A stretch of DNA of 64,000 nucleotides from Thermobifida cellulosilytica TB100 (GTDB taxonomy: Bacteria; Actinomycetota; Actinomycetes; Streptosporangiales; Streptosporangiaceae), in the NCBI RefSeq assembly GCF_001517975.1, contig NZ_KQ950180.1:911847-975846 (forward strand). The letters run 5' to 3'. Of this stretch, positions 44,750 through 53,568 are shown piece after piece. Numbering within the stretch: position 1 is the first letter of the stretch; each line of letters begins with the position of its first letter. The notes under the pieces are model-generated. The model was not told the DNA's origin and ran no database searches. It saw only the letters and a list, made by a program, of their open reading frames with translations. The translations under genes were made by a program, and so were the position numbers.

Positions 44750-45474
44750 CGGCGGCCGCCTCCGATCGCGGTGGCGGGCGGGGGCCGCAGCAGGGCCCAC
44801 AGTCCGGTGTCGGAGGCGGGGAGCCGCCCCAGCCTCCGGTTGGCCCGGCGTTCCAGCAGCCGCATGCCGACGATCAGCAGCTGGGCGATCACGAAGTAGA
44901 CCACCAGGGCCCCGGTGAAGGCCGCGATCGTCTCGCCGGTGGCGGCCCGCTGCTCCTGGGCGACGCGGGTCAGGTCGGCGACCCCGATCAGCGACACGAT
45001 GGCGGTCGCCTTCATCAGTTCGATGACGAGGTTGCCGAAGGTGGGCAGCATCTGCGCCCACGCCTGCGGCAGCACCACCGACCGCGTGCGCCGCCACCAC
45101 GACATGTTGAGCGCGATCGTGGCTTCGATCTGCGCTCTGGGCACCGCGTTGATCGCGGCCCGCACCACCTCGGCCCCGTAGGCGCCGACGTTGAGGCCGA
45201 GTGCCAGCACCGCGGCGAACACCGGGTCGATCTCGTAGGGGGTGAGCTGCGGAATCGCGAACGCCATCCAGTACATCAGGACCAGCGCGGCCACTCCGCG
45301 GAACGTCTCGGTGTAGCCGGTGGCGACGGCGCGGGCGGCCCGGTTGCGCAGGGTTCCGAGCATGCCCACGACCATGGCGAGGACGAAGGCGAGCGCGGCC
45401 CCGAGCAGGGTGATCACGAGGGTGGTTCCGGCCCCGCTCAGGTAGAGCGGGAGCCGGTCGATGAAGAAGTCCAC
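44746..45474 (-). CDS. ehuC: Ectoine/hydroxyectoine ABC transporter permease EhuC
   Basis: 242 residues, HisQ/HisM family. TETFRGVAALVLMYWMAFAIPQL, then AINAVPRAQIEATIALNMSWWRRTRSVVLPQAWAQMLPTFGNLVIELMKATAIVSLIGVADLT carries the inner-membrane EAA-type loop. GTG 45474 gives the usual short N-terminus before helix 1. It lies 14 bp after the ehuB stop. Hetero-pairs with EhuD in the membrane. Confidence 0.85.
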   Translation of the reverse strand: MDFFIDRLPLYLSGAGTTLVITLLGAALAFVLAMVVGMLGTLRNRAARAVATGYTETFRGVAALVLMYWMAFAIPQLTPYEIDPVFAAVLALGLNVGAYGAEVVRAAINAVPRAQIEATIALNMSWWRRTRSVVLPQAWAQMLPTFGNLVIELMKATAIVSLIGVADLTRVAQEQRAATGETIAAFTGALVVYFVIAQLLIVGMRLLERRANRRLGRLPASDTGLWALLRPPPATAIGGGRR

Positions 45475-45488
45475 GTCGGCTGCCGCCC

Positions 45489-46379
45489 TCAGGCCCGGCA
45501 GAGCTGCTCGGTGGTCAGGTCGCCGGGCAGCTCCTGCTCGGTGAAGCCGAACGGTTCGATGATCTCCAGCAGCCGGCCGTTCTCCTTGAACTCGGCGAGC
45601 ACCCGGTTGACCTCGGCGAGGAGTTCGGTGTCGCTCCTGCGGAAGGCGAGGGCCCCGGCGGGGGTGACCTCCTCGCCGTCCACCACCGGGGTGAAGCCCT
45701 CGGTGACCTCGAAGTCGCCGCCGCGCTGCTCCAGCAGCCGGTTGAGCGAGATGGTGCTCAGCGCGACCGCGTCGACCCGGCCCTTCTGCAGCAGTTCGTA
45801 GGCGCTGACCTGGTTGTCGACCGTCTCGATCTGGTCGGCGGGCACGCCCGCGCCCTCGGCGTAGCCCTGTTCCACGGAGGCGTTGAGCACGGCCACCGTG
45901 ACGTCGGGGTCGGCGGCGATGTCGTCGAAGGTGCTCAGGCCGTGGGGGTTGCCGGAGGGGACGAGGAAGGCCTGGAGGATGCGGTAGTCGGGTTCGGCGA
46001 ATGCGACCTCGGCGCACCGCTCGGGGGTGATGTACATCCCGGCGGCCACCGCGTCGAACCGCCTGGCCTTCAGGCCGGGGATGAGTCCGTCCCAGGCCAC
46101 GGACTCGGCGCGGACCTCGTCGACGCCCAGTTCCGCGAAGATGGCGCGGAGCAGCTCGGGGGAGGAGCCGGTCACCTCGCCGTCCTCGCCGATGTAGCCG
46201 AAGGGGGCCTCGTTGTTGATCGCGACCCGGATGTAGCCCTGTTCTCGCAGGCTGTCCAGGGTCACGGTGTCCTCGGTGCGGGAGCAGGCGGCCAGGGCGG
46301 GGCCCAGTGCGGCCGCGGCCAGTCCGATTCCTCCGGCGCGGAAGAGGCCGCGACGGTCCAGGTTCTTGTGCTCGGTCAT
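45489..46379 (-). CDS. ehuB: Ectoine/hydroxyectoine-binding lipoprotein EhuB
   Basis: 296 residues, SBP_bac_3 fold. The signal has a twin-arginine-like start (NLDRRGLFRAGGIGLAAAAL) and ends in lipobox LAAC, so it is probably folded before export and lipid-anchored. YIRVAINNEAPFGYIGEDGEVTGSSPELLRAIFAELG and DAVAAGMYITPERCAEVAFAEPDY are typical of EhuB; the ITPERC segment is diagnostic for this group. First gene of ehuBCDA, 159 bp downstream of ectD but beyond a hairpin. Confidence 0.88.
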   Translation of the reverse strand: MTEHKNLDRRGLFRAGGIGLAAAALGPALAACSRTEDTVTLDSLREQGYIRVAINNEAPFGYIGEDGEVTGSSPELLRAIFAELGVDEVRAESVAWDGLIPGLKARRFDAVAAGMYITPERCAEVAFAEPDYRILQAFLVPSGNPHGLSTFDDIAADPDVTVAVLNASVEQGYAEGAGVPADQIETVDNQVSAYELLQKGRVDAVALSTISLNRLLEQRGGDFEVTEGFTPVVDGEEVTPAGALAFRRSDTELLAEVNRVLAEFKENGRLLEIIEPFGFTEQELPGDLTTEQLCRA

Positions 46380-46496
46380 GGTGTCGCTCCTGTCAGCGAG
46401 CGTCGGAGGGCGACGGGGGTCGCGACGCTCGGGTGCGGGTGGGCGGGGGTTCGGAGGGGTGCGCCCTCGCGGGGCGGTCGTCGGGGATCCGGCCGG

Positions 46497-46532
46497 GGCG
46501 GCGGTGTCCCGCGGGGGCGGGGCACCGCCGCC
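46497..46532 (-). terminator. Terminator-like hairpin after ectD
   Basis: GGCGGCGGTG (46497-46506) is exactly complementary to CACCGCCGCC (46523-46532). It begins six bases after the ectD TAG on the minus strand and would separate ectABCD from ehuBCDA, at least partly. Confidence 0.6.
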
Positions 46533-46538
46533 GGTCCG

Positions 46539-47447
46539 CTACACCACGGGCGTGAAGTCGCGCGCCCCCAGGAACTCGGGGCGCGGGCGGGGCGCGGAGA
46601 ACGGTGCGCCGCAGGTGTTCTCGACGCTGTTGAACACGATGAAGATGTTCGACCGCGGGAACGGCGTGATGTTGCCGCCGGATCCGTGCATGCAGTTGCA
46701 GTCGAACATGACCGCGCCGCCCGCCGGGCCGGTGAGCACGTCGATGCCGTGCTTCTCGGCCAGGATGGTGAGGCTGTCCTGGTCGGGGACGCCGATCTCC
46801 TGCTTCTTGAGGGACGCCCGGTAGTGGTCGTCCGGGGTCTCGCCGACGCACGAGACGAACGTCTTGTGCGAGCCGGGCATGATCATCAGGGCGCCGTTGT
46901 GCACGTAGTTCTCGGTGAGCGCGATGGAGATGCTGGTCGCCCGCGGCTGCGGCATCCCGTCCTCGGCGTGCCAGGTCTCGAAGTCGGAGTGCCAGTAGAA
47001 GTCGCCGCCGCCGAAGCCCGGCTTGTAGTTGATGCGGCTCTGGTGCACGTAGACGTCGGAGCCGAGGATCTGGCGGGCGCGGCCCACGACGCGCGGGTCG
47101 CGCACCAGTTCGGCGAAGAGCGGGCTGATCTTGTGCACGTCGAAGATGGAGCGGACCTCGTTGGAGGTGCGCTCGACCACGACGCGCTCGTCGCGCCTGA
47201 GGTCCTCGTCGGAGCTGAGCCGGTCCAGTTCGGCCCGGCAGGCGGCCAGTTCGTCGGCGGTGAGCAGTTGCTCGACCTGCAGGTAGCCCTTGGCCTCGTA
47301 GCTGTCGAGCGTCTCGGAGTCGATGGGGCCCTCGTGGTCCCCCCAGACGACCGGGTGCTTGCGGTAGAGCAGGGCGGGCTCGCTCGCCCTGCGGGTGGGG
47401 TAGTCGTCGGCGGTCTGTCGTGCAGCCTCGTGGGTCGGGGCAGTCAT
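46539..47447 (-). CDS. ectD: Ectoine 5-hydroxylase
   Basis: 302 residues, non-heme Fe(II)/2-oxoglutarate dioxygenase. The EctD signature FYWHSDFETWHAEDGMPQPR contains the His and Asp iron ligands; the distal His is in NCMHGSGGNITPFPRSN, which also carries the 2-oxoglutarate-binding Arg. It turns ectoine into 5-hydroxyectoine. ATG 47447 has GAGGGGG upstream. 61 bp after ectC. Confidence 0.95.
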   Translation of the reverse strand: MTAPTHEAARQTADDYPTRRASEPALLYRKHPVVWGDHEGPIDSETLDSYEAKGYLQVEQLLTADELAACRAELDRLSSDEDLRRDERVVVERTSNEVRSIFDVHKISPLFAELVRDPRVVGRARQILGSDVYVHQSRINYKPGFGGGDFYWHSDFETWHAEDGMPQPRATSISIALTENYVHNGALMIMPGSHKTFVSCVGETPDDHYRASLKKQEIGVPDQDSLTILAEKHGIDVLTGPAGGAVMFDCNCMHGSGGNITPFPRSNIFIVFNSVENTCGAPFSAPRPRPEFLGARDFTPVV

Positions 47448-47508
47448 TCGGTTCCCCCTCGCGGGTTCTCTCTTGTCTGCGAACAGTTCGGCGCGCACGG
47501 GTTCCGGG

Positions 47509-47913
47509 TCAGTCGGCGGCAGCGGCCTCCTCGGTGAGCAGCGGGTAGGCGCCGTTCTCGTCGTGGACCTCGCGGCCGGTGACCGGCGGGTTGAACACGC
47601 ACAGCACGCGGAAGTCGGTCCTGGGCCGGACCGTGTGGCGCTCGTGGCCGTCGAGCAGGTAGAGCATTCCGGGCCGGATGAGGAACGTCTCCCCGGTCTC
47701 GTCGTTGGTGACCTCTGCCTCGCCCTCGATGCAGTGCACCAGTTCGACGTGGTTGGCGTACCACATCGAGGTCTCGGTGCCCGCGTAGAGGACGGTCTCG
47801 TGGAACGAGAAGCCGACGCCGTCGCGGGCCAGGACGATGCGGCGGCTGCGCCAGTTCTCGGTGGAGACGTCGGCGTCGGTGCCGTCGACGTCGTCCAGAC
47901 TGCGCACGATCAT
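47509..47913 (-). CDS. ectC: L-ectoine synthase
   Basis: 134 residues, cupin. [47 protein letters not shown] and [14 protein letters not shown] with the [15 protein letters not shown] segment are the EctC hallmarks, including the metal-binding Glu, Tyr and His positions. It cyclises N-gamma-acetyl-diaminobutyrate to ectoine. ATG 47913. Confidence 0.95.
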   Translation of the reverse strand: MIVRSLDDVDGTDADVSTENWRSRRIVLARDGVGFSFHETVLYAGTETSMWYANHVELVHCIEGEAEVTNDETGETFLIRPGMLYLLDGHERHTVRPRTDFRVLCVFNPPVTGREVHDENGAYPLLTEEAAAAD

Positions 47914-48029
47914 GCGGTGCTTCCTTTCACTGGGCGGGACAGGGCTGGGCCTGCCGCCGGGTGCGCCCGCGCACCGCCACGGTCCTGTGTCCGGAGGCGG
48001 GCGGGGCTGCCGGGCGGCGGGGGTCGGGG

Positions 48030-49295
48030 TCAGGCGGGCTGGGGGGCGCGGACCACCGCGCGCACCGACTCGGCGAGGATCTCCAGCCCCTCCTCCAGTT
48101 CGGCGACGGAGGTGGTCAGCGGCGGCAGCAGCTTGGCGACCTCGTCCTCGGGTCCGGAGGTCTCCATGAGCAGGCCGCGTTCGAAGGCCTCGGCGCACAC
48201 CCGCGTGGCCTCCCCCCTGCCCGGCAGCACCAGGCCGCGCGCCATGCCGCGGCCGCGGGTGGTCACGCCGGCCTCGGCGTGCTCGGCGGCGATCGCGTCG
48301 AGCCGTTCGGCGATCAGGTCGCCCTTGGCCCGGGTCTCGTTCTGGAGGTTCTCGTCGCGCCAGTAGGTGTCGAGCGCGGCGGTCGCGGTGAGGAAGGCCG
48401 GGTTGAACCCGCGGAAGGTGCCGTTGTGCTCGCCCGGCTCCCACACGTCCAGGTCCCGCCGGAACAGGGTGAGCGCCATGGGCAGGCCGTAGCCGCTGAT
48501 CGACTTGGACAGGGTGACGATGTCCGGGACGATCCCGGCCTCCTCGAAGCTGAAGAAGGGGCCGGTACGGCCGCAGCCCATCTGGATGTCGTCGACGATG
48601 AGCAGCAGGTCGTACTCCCGGCACAGGTCGGCCAGGCCGCGCAGCCACCCGGCGCTGGCGACGTTGACGCCGCCTTCGCCCTGGACCGTCTCCACGATGA
48701 CCGCGGCGGGCCTGTCCAGGCCGCTGCCGCTGTCCTCCAGCAGGCTGCGCAGCCACAGGAAGTCGGGGGTCCGGCCGTCCATGTAGTTGTCGAACGGCAT
48801 GGTGGCGGCGTGTCCGAGCGGCACTCCCGCGCCGCCGCGCTTCACGGAGTTGCCGGTGACGGCGAGCGCTCCCAGGGTCATGCCGTGGAAGCTGTTGGTG
48901 AAGTTGATGACGGTCTCGCGCCCGGAGACCTTGCGGGCGAGCTTGAGGGCGGCCTCCACGGCGTTGGTGCCGGCCGGGCCGGGGAACTGCACCTTGTAGT
49001 CGAGGCCGCGGGGTTTGAGGACCACCTCCTCGAAGGTGCTCAGGAAGTCGCGTTTGGCGACGGTGTGGGCGTCCAGGCTGTGCACGATCGCGTCGCCGTC
49101 CAGGTAGTCCAGCAGCGCGGCCTTGAGCCGGGGGTTGTTGTGGCCGTAGTTGAGCGACCCGGCTCCGGCGAAGAAGTCCAGGTAGCCGCGGCCGGAGCTG
49201 TCGTAGACGCGGCTGCCCCGCGCCTTGTCGAAGAGGACCGGCCAGCCCCGGCAGTAGCTGCGCACCTCGGATTCGAGACGGGAGAAGGTGTCCAC
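48030..49295 (-). CDS. ectB: L-2,4-diaminobutyrate transaminase
   Basis: 421 residues, class-III PLP aminotransferase. [40 protein letters not shown] and [19 protein letters not shown]; the PLP Lys is in [15 protein letters not shown]. It makes diaminobutyrate from aspartate semialdehyde and glutamate, the first step to ectoine. GTG 49295 is preceded by AAGGAGA. Second gene of ectABCD. Confidence 0.95.
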   Translation of the reverse strand: MDTFSRLESEVRSYCRGWPVLFDKARGSRVYDSSGRGYLDFFAGAGSLNYGHNNPRLKAALLDYLDGDAIVHSLDAHTVAKRDFLSTFEEVVLKPRGLDYKVQFPGPAGTNAVEAALKLARKVSGRETVINFTNSFHGMTLGALAVTGNSVKRGGAGVPLGHAATMPFDNYMDGRTPDFLWLRSLLEDSGSGLDRPAAVIVETVQGEGGVNVASAGWLRGLADLCREYDLLLIVDDIQMGCGRTGPFFSFEEAGIVPDIVTLSKSISGYGLPMALTLFRRDLDVWEPGEHNGTFRGFNPAFLTATAALDTYWRDENLQNETRAKGDLIAERLDAIAAEHAEAGVTTRGRGMARGLVLPGRGEATRVCAEAFERGLLMETSGPEDEVAKLLPPLTTSVAELEEGLEILAESVRAVVRAPQPA

Positions 49296-49338
49296 CGCGG
49301 ATTCTCCTTGATCTTCTTGGCGTCAGGTCGGGGCCCGG

Positions 49339-49848
49339 TCAGTGCAGCGGGCCGATGCGGACCAGGTCCTCCGGTTCGTGCGGTCCGGGGCCGTCCGCGG
49401 GGAAGTGGGCGCGGGTGAAGAGCGGTGTCCAGGTCAGGTCGGCGCCGCGGTCGCGGGCGAACGAGGCGAACAGCGCACGTGAGGCGGTGTTGTCGGGGGT
49501 GACCGTGGCTTCCAGGTAGCGGATTCCGCGCGCTGCGATGCGGGAGCCGACGCGGTCGAGCATCCTGCGGGCCAGGCGGCGGCCACGGCACTCGGGGTCG
49601 ACGGCGACCTGCCACAGGAAGTAGGTGTCGAGGGCTTCGGGACGCACGTAGCCGGTGACGAAGCCGCGCAGGGCGCCGCTCCCGTCCCGGGCCGCCAGGG
49701 AAGTGGCCGCGAAGTCGCGGCACCACAGGACGTAGGCGTAGGGCGAGTTCACGTCGAGGCCGGAGTCGCGGGCCAGCCGCCACAGGTGCCGTCCGTCGTC
49801 GAGGGCGGGCGGGGCCAGGGTCACGTCCTCTGCGCGAAACACCGCCAC
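49339..49848 (-). CDS. ectA: L-2,4-diaminobutyrate N-gamma-acetyltransferase
   Basis: 169 residues, GNAT fold. APPALDDGRHLWRLARDSGLDVNSPYAYVLWCRDFA is the EctA start, and WQVAVDPECRGRRLARRMLDRV holds the acetyl-CoA pyrophosphate loop (Q/RxxGxG/A region). GTG 49848 follows GGAG at a 9-nt distance and gives the usual family length; GTG 49869 is an alternative, while longer in-frame extensions are low-complexity. First gene of the ectABCD run. Confidence 0.92.
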   Translation of the reverse strand: MAVFRAEDVTLAPPALDDGRHLWRLARDSGLDVNSPYAYVLWCRDFAATSLAARDGSGALRGFVTGYVRPEALDTYFLWQVAVDPECRGRRLARRMLDRVGSRIAARGIRYLEATVTPDNTASRALFASFARDRGADLTWTPLFTRAHFPADGPGPHEPEDLVRIGPLH

Positions 49849-50556
49849 ATGATCACTCTCCGTATCCACACTGGTCGAGTCGGTTGCTGACTGTTTCCGT
49901 CCAAGCACGTCGAGGGACCCTAGCGAACGAACCTGAGCAGCACTTTCATGAAAACCGCGGGGAATGTTTCGGCCGTGTTTCCGCCGGGTAGGACGGATCT
50001 CTTTGTCTCGGCGGTTACTTTGCGCCACCAACGACGGCACGCTAAGCGGCCCGCGGCCCCGCCCCCTTCCCGCCGCCCGCCAGCGGATACCGGGACTTGA
50101 CCGTGACTTTGCGCAACCTTGCCGCATGGTTCTCCGCGCAGTGGGTAGCGCAAAGCCCACGCCGACCCGTGAGGAATCCGAGAGAACTTTAAGGGTGACT
50201 TAGAACACAAGAATTCGGTGCAAAGGTCCAATCAATCCGGCCCGGAACACGCCTCTGCCAACCGTCTGACCCCACTGGATCGGAGTTTTCGCCCTGCCAC
50301 AGGAACGGACGTGCTTCGCGACATCCGTGTGACGTTTGGGTCAATTTCGGTAGGACCTTATGTAGTACGACCGAACGTAGTACTACAATCGGTCGCGAGG
50401 TGTTGGCCAGCCTCGCACTACGTCGCCGCGCGGCCGGCGACACACAGCCGCACAACGGCCCGCGGAGTCAGCGAGTCACACACCCGCGACAGGGCCACGG
50501 TCCCCGACGCTTCCGCCGGGGAGATCAAGCCACGAGCCAGGGATCGGAGGCGCCTG
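49849..50556. other. 708-bp divergent intergenic region, ectA to whiB
   Basis: It must hold the promoters of ectABCD and whiB. Short open frames exist on both strands but have no ribosome sites or recognisable domains. A repeated operator-like element is listed separately at 50362-50386. Confidence 0.6.
50362..50386 (+). promoter_or_regulatory. Operator-like GTAGTAC direct repeat and palindrome upstream of whiB
   Basis: GTAGTAC (50362-50368) recurs 15 bp later as part of the perfect 10-bp palindrome GTAGTACTAC (50377-50386). It is the only AT-rich stretch in the surrounding GC-rich DNA, 171-195 bp before whiB. A promoter with an operator is likely; the protein is unknown. Confidence 0.45.
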
Positions 50557-50823
50557 GTGAACCGTCTTTACCACGAGAGCGAAGACTGGGTCCGGCAGGG
50601 AGCATGCCGCCAGTACGACCCCGAGCTCTTCTTCCCGGTCAGCACAACCGGCCCCGGACGCGAAACCGTGGAGCTCGCCAAGGCCATCTGCCGCAGTTGT
50701 ACTGTTCGCCAAGACTGCCTGCGGTGGGCGCTGCGAGCCGGAGAGGCGCACGGAGTCTGGGGGGCCACCACCCCCGAGGAACGCCGCTACCTGCGCAGGG
50801 AACTTCTGCCAACGGCGAGCTGA
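50557..50823 (+). CDS. WhiB-family [4Fe-4S] transcriptional regulator
   Basis: 88 residues. The four cluster Cys are Cys17 (GACRQY), Cys45, Cys48 (ICRSC) and Cys54 (RQDC), followed by the turn GVWG and a basic C-terminal helix (PEERRYLRREL). The DPELFFPVSTTGPG segment is characteristic of WhiB1/WblE-like members. These proteins bind the primary sigma factor and sense NO or redox state. GTG 50557 has a perfect GGAGG site six bases upstream. It stands alone with a long upstream region. Confidence 0.92.
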   Translation: MNRLYHESEDWVRQGACRQYDPELFFPVSTTGPGRETVELAKAICRSCTVRQDCLRWALRAGEAHGVWGATTPEERRYLRRELLPTAS

Positions 50824-51028
50824 CTCCGCTCGAAAATCAGGTCGCACCAGGCCGTCGGGTGGTCGGACCCGGCGGCCTGTCCGTGTGCGCGGCCGCCGCG
50901 GGCGCGGTGAGGCGCTCTGCCGTCCGGGTACGGTCAGAGCCGACGGGGTTCCTGGAAGACCGCCGCCCCGCCAGGGCGCGCGTTCTCCCGCCCTGTCGCG
51001 ATCCAGCCGTCAGAAAGGTGCTCTGGAG

Positions 51029-51646
51029 ATGCCAGACATACCCGTGCAGTCCCCCGGCCGCCGCGTCGCCGCCCTGCTGGCAGGGCTCCTGCTCGCCCTG
51101 CCGCTGTCGGTGGGCCTCGCCCCCTCGGCCCAGGCGCACAACACCCTGATCTCCTCGTCCCCCGAGGACGGAGCCACGCTCGACGCTCCCCCGGAGGAGG
51201 TGGTGCTGACCTTCAACGCCGACGTCCTGGAGGGCGGCAACGGAATCGTGGTGACCGGCCCGGACGGTGCCGACTACGCGGACGGGGAGGTCGTCGTCGA
51301 CGGATCGGAGGCGTCCGTCGCACTGGCCCCGCTGACCGTGCCCGGCGAGTACACCATCGACTACCGGATCGTCTCCGCCGACGGTCACCCGCTCTCGGAC
51401 ACCCTGTCCTTCACGCTGGACGAGTCCGCCGTCCCCGAACCCTCCCCGAGCCCGTCCGAGGCCGAAGAGCCGGGCGAGGAGGAGACTCCGCCGCCCGCCT
51501 CCGTCGAGGAGGAGGCGGCGACCGACGTCCGCTCCCTCGCCGGTCCGTTCGCCCCGGTCCTGGGCGTCCTCGCGGCCATCGGCGGCATCGCGGTGATCGC
51601 CATCATCGTCATCCGCCTGCGTCGCCGCCCCGGTTCCGGAGACTGA
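51029..51646 (+). CDS. CopC-domain copper-resistance protein, membrane-anchored
   Basis: 205 residues. A signal peptide (1-~36) ends just before AHNTLISSSPEDGATLDAPPEEVVLTFNADV, the CopC beta-sandwich start whose N-terminal His is the copper ligand; SADGHPLSDTLSFTL is the second ligand region. A Pro/Glu-rich linker leads to one C-terminal helix (about 176-198) and an Arg-rich tail. It probably binds copper at the outer face of the membrane. ATG 51029. A CopD partner is not adjacent. Confidence 0.85.
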   Translation: MPDIPVQSPGRRVAALLAGLLLALPLSVGLAPSAQAHNTLISSSPEDGATLDAPPEEVVLTFNADVLEGGNGIVVTGPDGADYADGEVVVDGSEASVALAPLTVPGEYTIDYRIVSADGHPLSDTLSFTLDESAVPEPSPSPSEAEEPGEEETPPPASVEEEAATDVRSLAGPFAPVLGVLAAIGGIAVIAIIVIRLRRRPGSGD

Positions 51647-51670
51647 CGCCGCGGACGTCCCCCTCCTTGT

Positions 51671-51686
51671 CCCCCTCCGGAGGGGG
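51671..51686. terminator. Palindromic terminator between convergent copC-like and PP2C genes
   Basis: CCCCCTCCGGAGGGGG is a perfect 16-bp palindrome in the 66-bp gap between two stops, forming a 6-bp stem with a 4-nt loop. Confidence 0.5.
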
Positions 51687-51712
51687 TGTCGCCGGTGCCG
51701 CAGTGGTGGGGC

Positions 51713-52477
51713 TCAGGAGTGGCGGCGCACCAGCAGGATGCTGATGTTGTCCCGCCCGGAGGCGTTCATCGCGGCCTTCCACAGGTTGTAGACGGCGATG
51801 TTGTCGTCGCCCGCCTCGGCGATGATGCGCTCCATCTCCTCCAGCGGTACCAGGTCGGACAGTCCGTCGCTGCACATCAGCCAGGCACCGGGCCCCGGCT
51901 CGGTGTCCTGGCCCACGTGCGGGACCATGGCGGTGTTGCCGCTGCCGCCCAGCGACTGGGTGATGTAGTTCGTGGTGACCGGACGGCCGTCCTCCGCGGG
52001 CGGCAGCACCGGCGAGTCGTCCTCGGAGAGCTGGATCAGCCGGGAGTCCTTCAGCCGGTAGGTGCGGGAGTCGCCCACGTTGAACCAGTAGTTCGCGTCG
52101 GGGGTCAGCAGCACACCCGCGACCGTGGTCCCCATGCCCGAGAACTCCACGTGCTGGCCGGCGTGCTCCTTGATCTCGTCGTCGATGTGCTTGAGCAGCA
52201 GGTCCACCGATTCCGGCCCGGTCAACTGGGGGCCGCTCTCGGCCATCCGGTGCACCGCGTGCTCCGAGGCGATCTCACCGGCGGCGTGGCCTCCCAGTCC
52301 GTCGGCGACCGCGATGATGACGGGATCAGCGATGGGGAGCCAGCAGTGTGCCGGTGCGTTCATCTCGGCGCCCGCGACCGTGAGCGCGCCCATGACCACG
52401 GCGTCCTCATTGGCCTGGCGAACAGCGCCTCTGTGCGTGAGGACCGTGACCTCGACTGCCCCACGAGCGACACCCAT
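51713..52477 (-). CDS. PP2C-family Ser/Thr protein phosphatase
   Basis: 254 residues. Metal-binding motifs are complete: RQANEDAV, VADGLGGHAAGEIAS, GMGTTVAGVLL, NVGDSRTYRL, LMCSDGLSD and GRDNISILLV. Cytoplasmic, single domain, PstP-like catalytic part without a membrane anchor. It removes phosphate from Ser/Thr-phosphorylated proteins. ATG 52477 with CAGGAGGTAGG upstream; upstream in-frame extension is unsupported. Confidence 0.9.
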   Translation of the reverse strand: MGVARGAVEVTVLTHRGAVRQANEDAVVMGALTVAGAEMNAPAHCWLPIADPVIIAVADGLGGHAAGEIASEHAVHRMAESGPQLTGPESVDLLLKHIDDEIKEHAGQHVEFSGMGTTVAGVLLTPDANYWFNVGDSRTYRLKDSRLIQLSEDDSPVLPPAEDGRPVTTNYITQSLGGSGNTAMVPHVGQDTEPGPGAWLMCSDGLSDLVPLEEMERIIAEAGDDNIAVYNLWKAAMNASGRDNISILLVRRHS

Positions 52478-53568
52478 GCGCCCTACCTCCTGTTTCATCG
52501 GCGTTGCGGCCGAACAGTGCCAAGCGGCGCCCCGGCTGGACGGCAGCCAAGGCGTGTTGATCATGTAACCGTACCGACGGACGGTCGGCCGTGGTCAAAA
52601 TCCGTGTCCATCATGGCGGAAATCGTTCTGGTACGCAGTCCCTGGCGGCGGTAAGCTCCACAGCCCCCGCCCGTCGGCGCGTCACCGCCGCTCGGGGGCG
52701 GTCGCCGCCGTTCTCAACGCCGTCTGTGGTCACGGTCCCGTCCAGCCGTCTCCACCCGGAACATCCACCGGGCCGCTCAGTTCCCTTGAGCAATGTGATG
52801 CCCGTCGGGACGCGGGGGTTCACTCCCTTTCGGGGATGTTTTCCCCACCCCGTCCCGCGGTCCCGGCACGGTGCCGGGCGGTCGCATCCTACGCCGTGGA
52901 GCGGCGCGCTCCCGGGCCCCCCCGACCGTGCCGTCGTCCGGCCGGGACCTCGGCCTCCCGGTCGGGGCGGACCGTCCGGCGCGGGTCCTCCGACCCGCCG
53001 CGGACCGCCGACGGGTGCCCCGCGGCGGGTGCGTCCGCCGTCCGGTCCGGCTCTCCCTCCGGTGCGACGCACCCGCGCAACCGACGCCCGGCGGTCCCCC
53101 GGCCCGCCCGTCACACCGGAATCCGCCGTTCCCGGAGTCCTCGTCCCCCTTTGCGCCCGCGGTCACTCTCCGCAGAAAGCGCGTGTCCCCTCCGAACGGG
53201 CACCGCCGGGACTCCCGAACCCTCGGGAGAAGACCGCACCGCCGGGACTTGTCCCTTCCCTCTCACATCTGGCAGACTTACCGGAGTTGGGTGTCTAAGA
53301 CGCAGACACACCTTCGCCTCTGTGCGCTCGCACCTGGCCGTAGCCAGTGGTTCTGGACGAGCGCTTTTTGTGTTTCCCGCAATGGCCAAAGGTGTGATCG
53401 TGATGCGTCTGCCCGCTTCTCATTTTTCTCGTTTCACCACACGAGCTCATCCGCCCGTCCGGGCTCCCGTCGGCATGCCCTTCCCGCGCCCTGCCCGGCG
53501 CAGGTCCCTCTCGTCTCCGCACACGAGGTCGACCGGCATGCCCAGCCACCTTCGATGAGGAGTCGCAC
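52478..53568. other. 1.09-kb region without a convincing gene
   Basis: Open frames occur on both strands because stop codons are rare at this GC content, but their translations are Arg/Pro/Ser-rich without domains, none has a good ribosome site, and frame-specific third-position GC bias is absent. A small hairpin lies at 52862-52878 (CCCGGCA/TGCCGGG). The last 300 bp probably hold the promoter of the glycosyltransferase gene. An unrecognised small RNA is possible. Confidence 0.5.

Noticed and set aside
49311-49338. GATCTTC sequence near ectB as another GATCNTG palindrome
   Set aside because: No complementary arm nearby; it is part of the ectB leader and ribosome site.
49920-50455. Small minus-strand frames between ectA and whiB
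   Set aside because: No ribosome site, no domain, composition unlike neighbouring genes.
52591-53558. Overlapping frames in the gap before the glycosyltransferase
   Set aside because: Arg/Pro/Ser-rich translations in several frames at once and no start signals; treated as non-coding.
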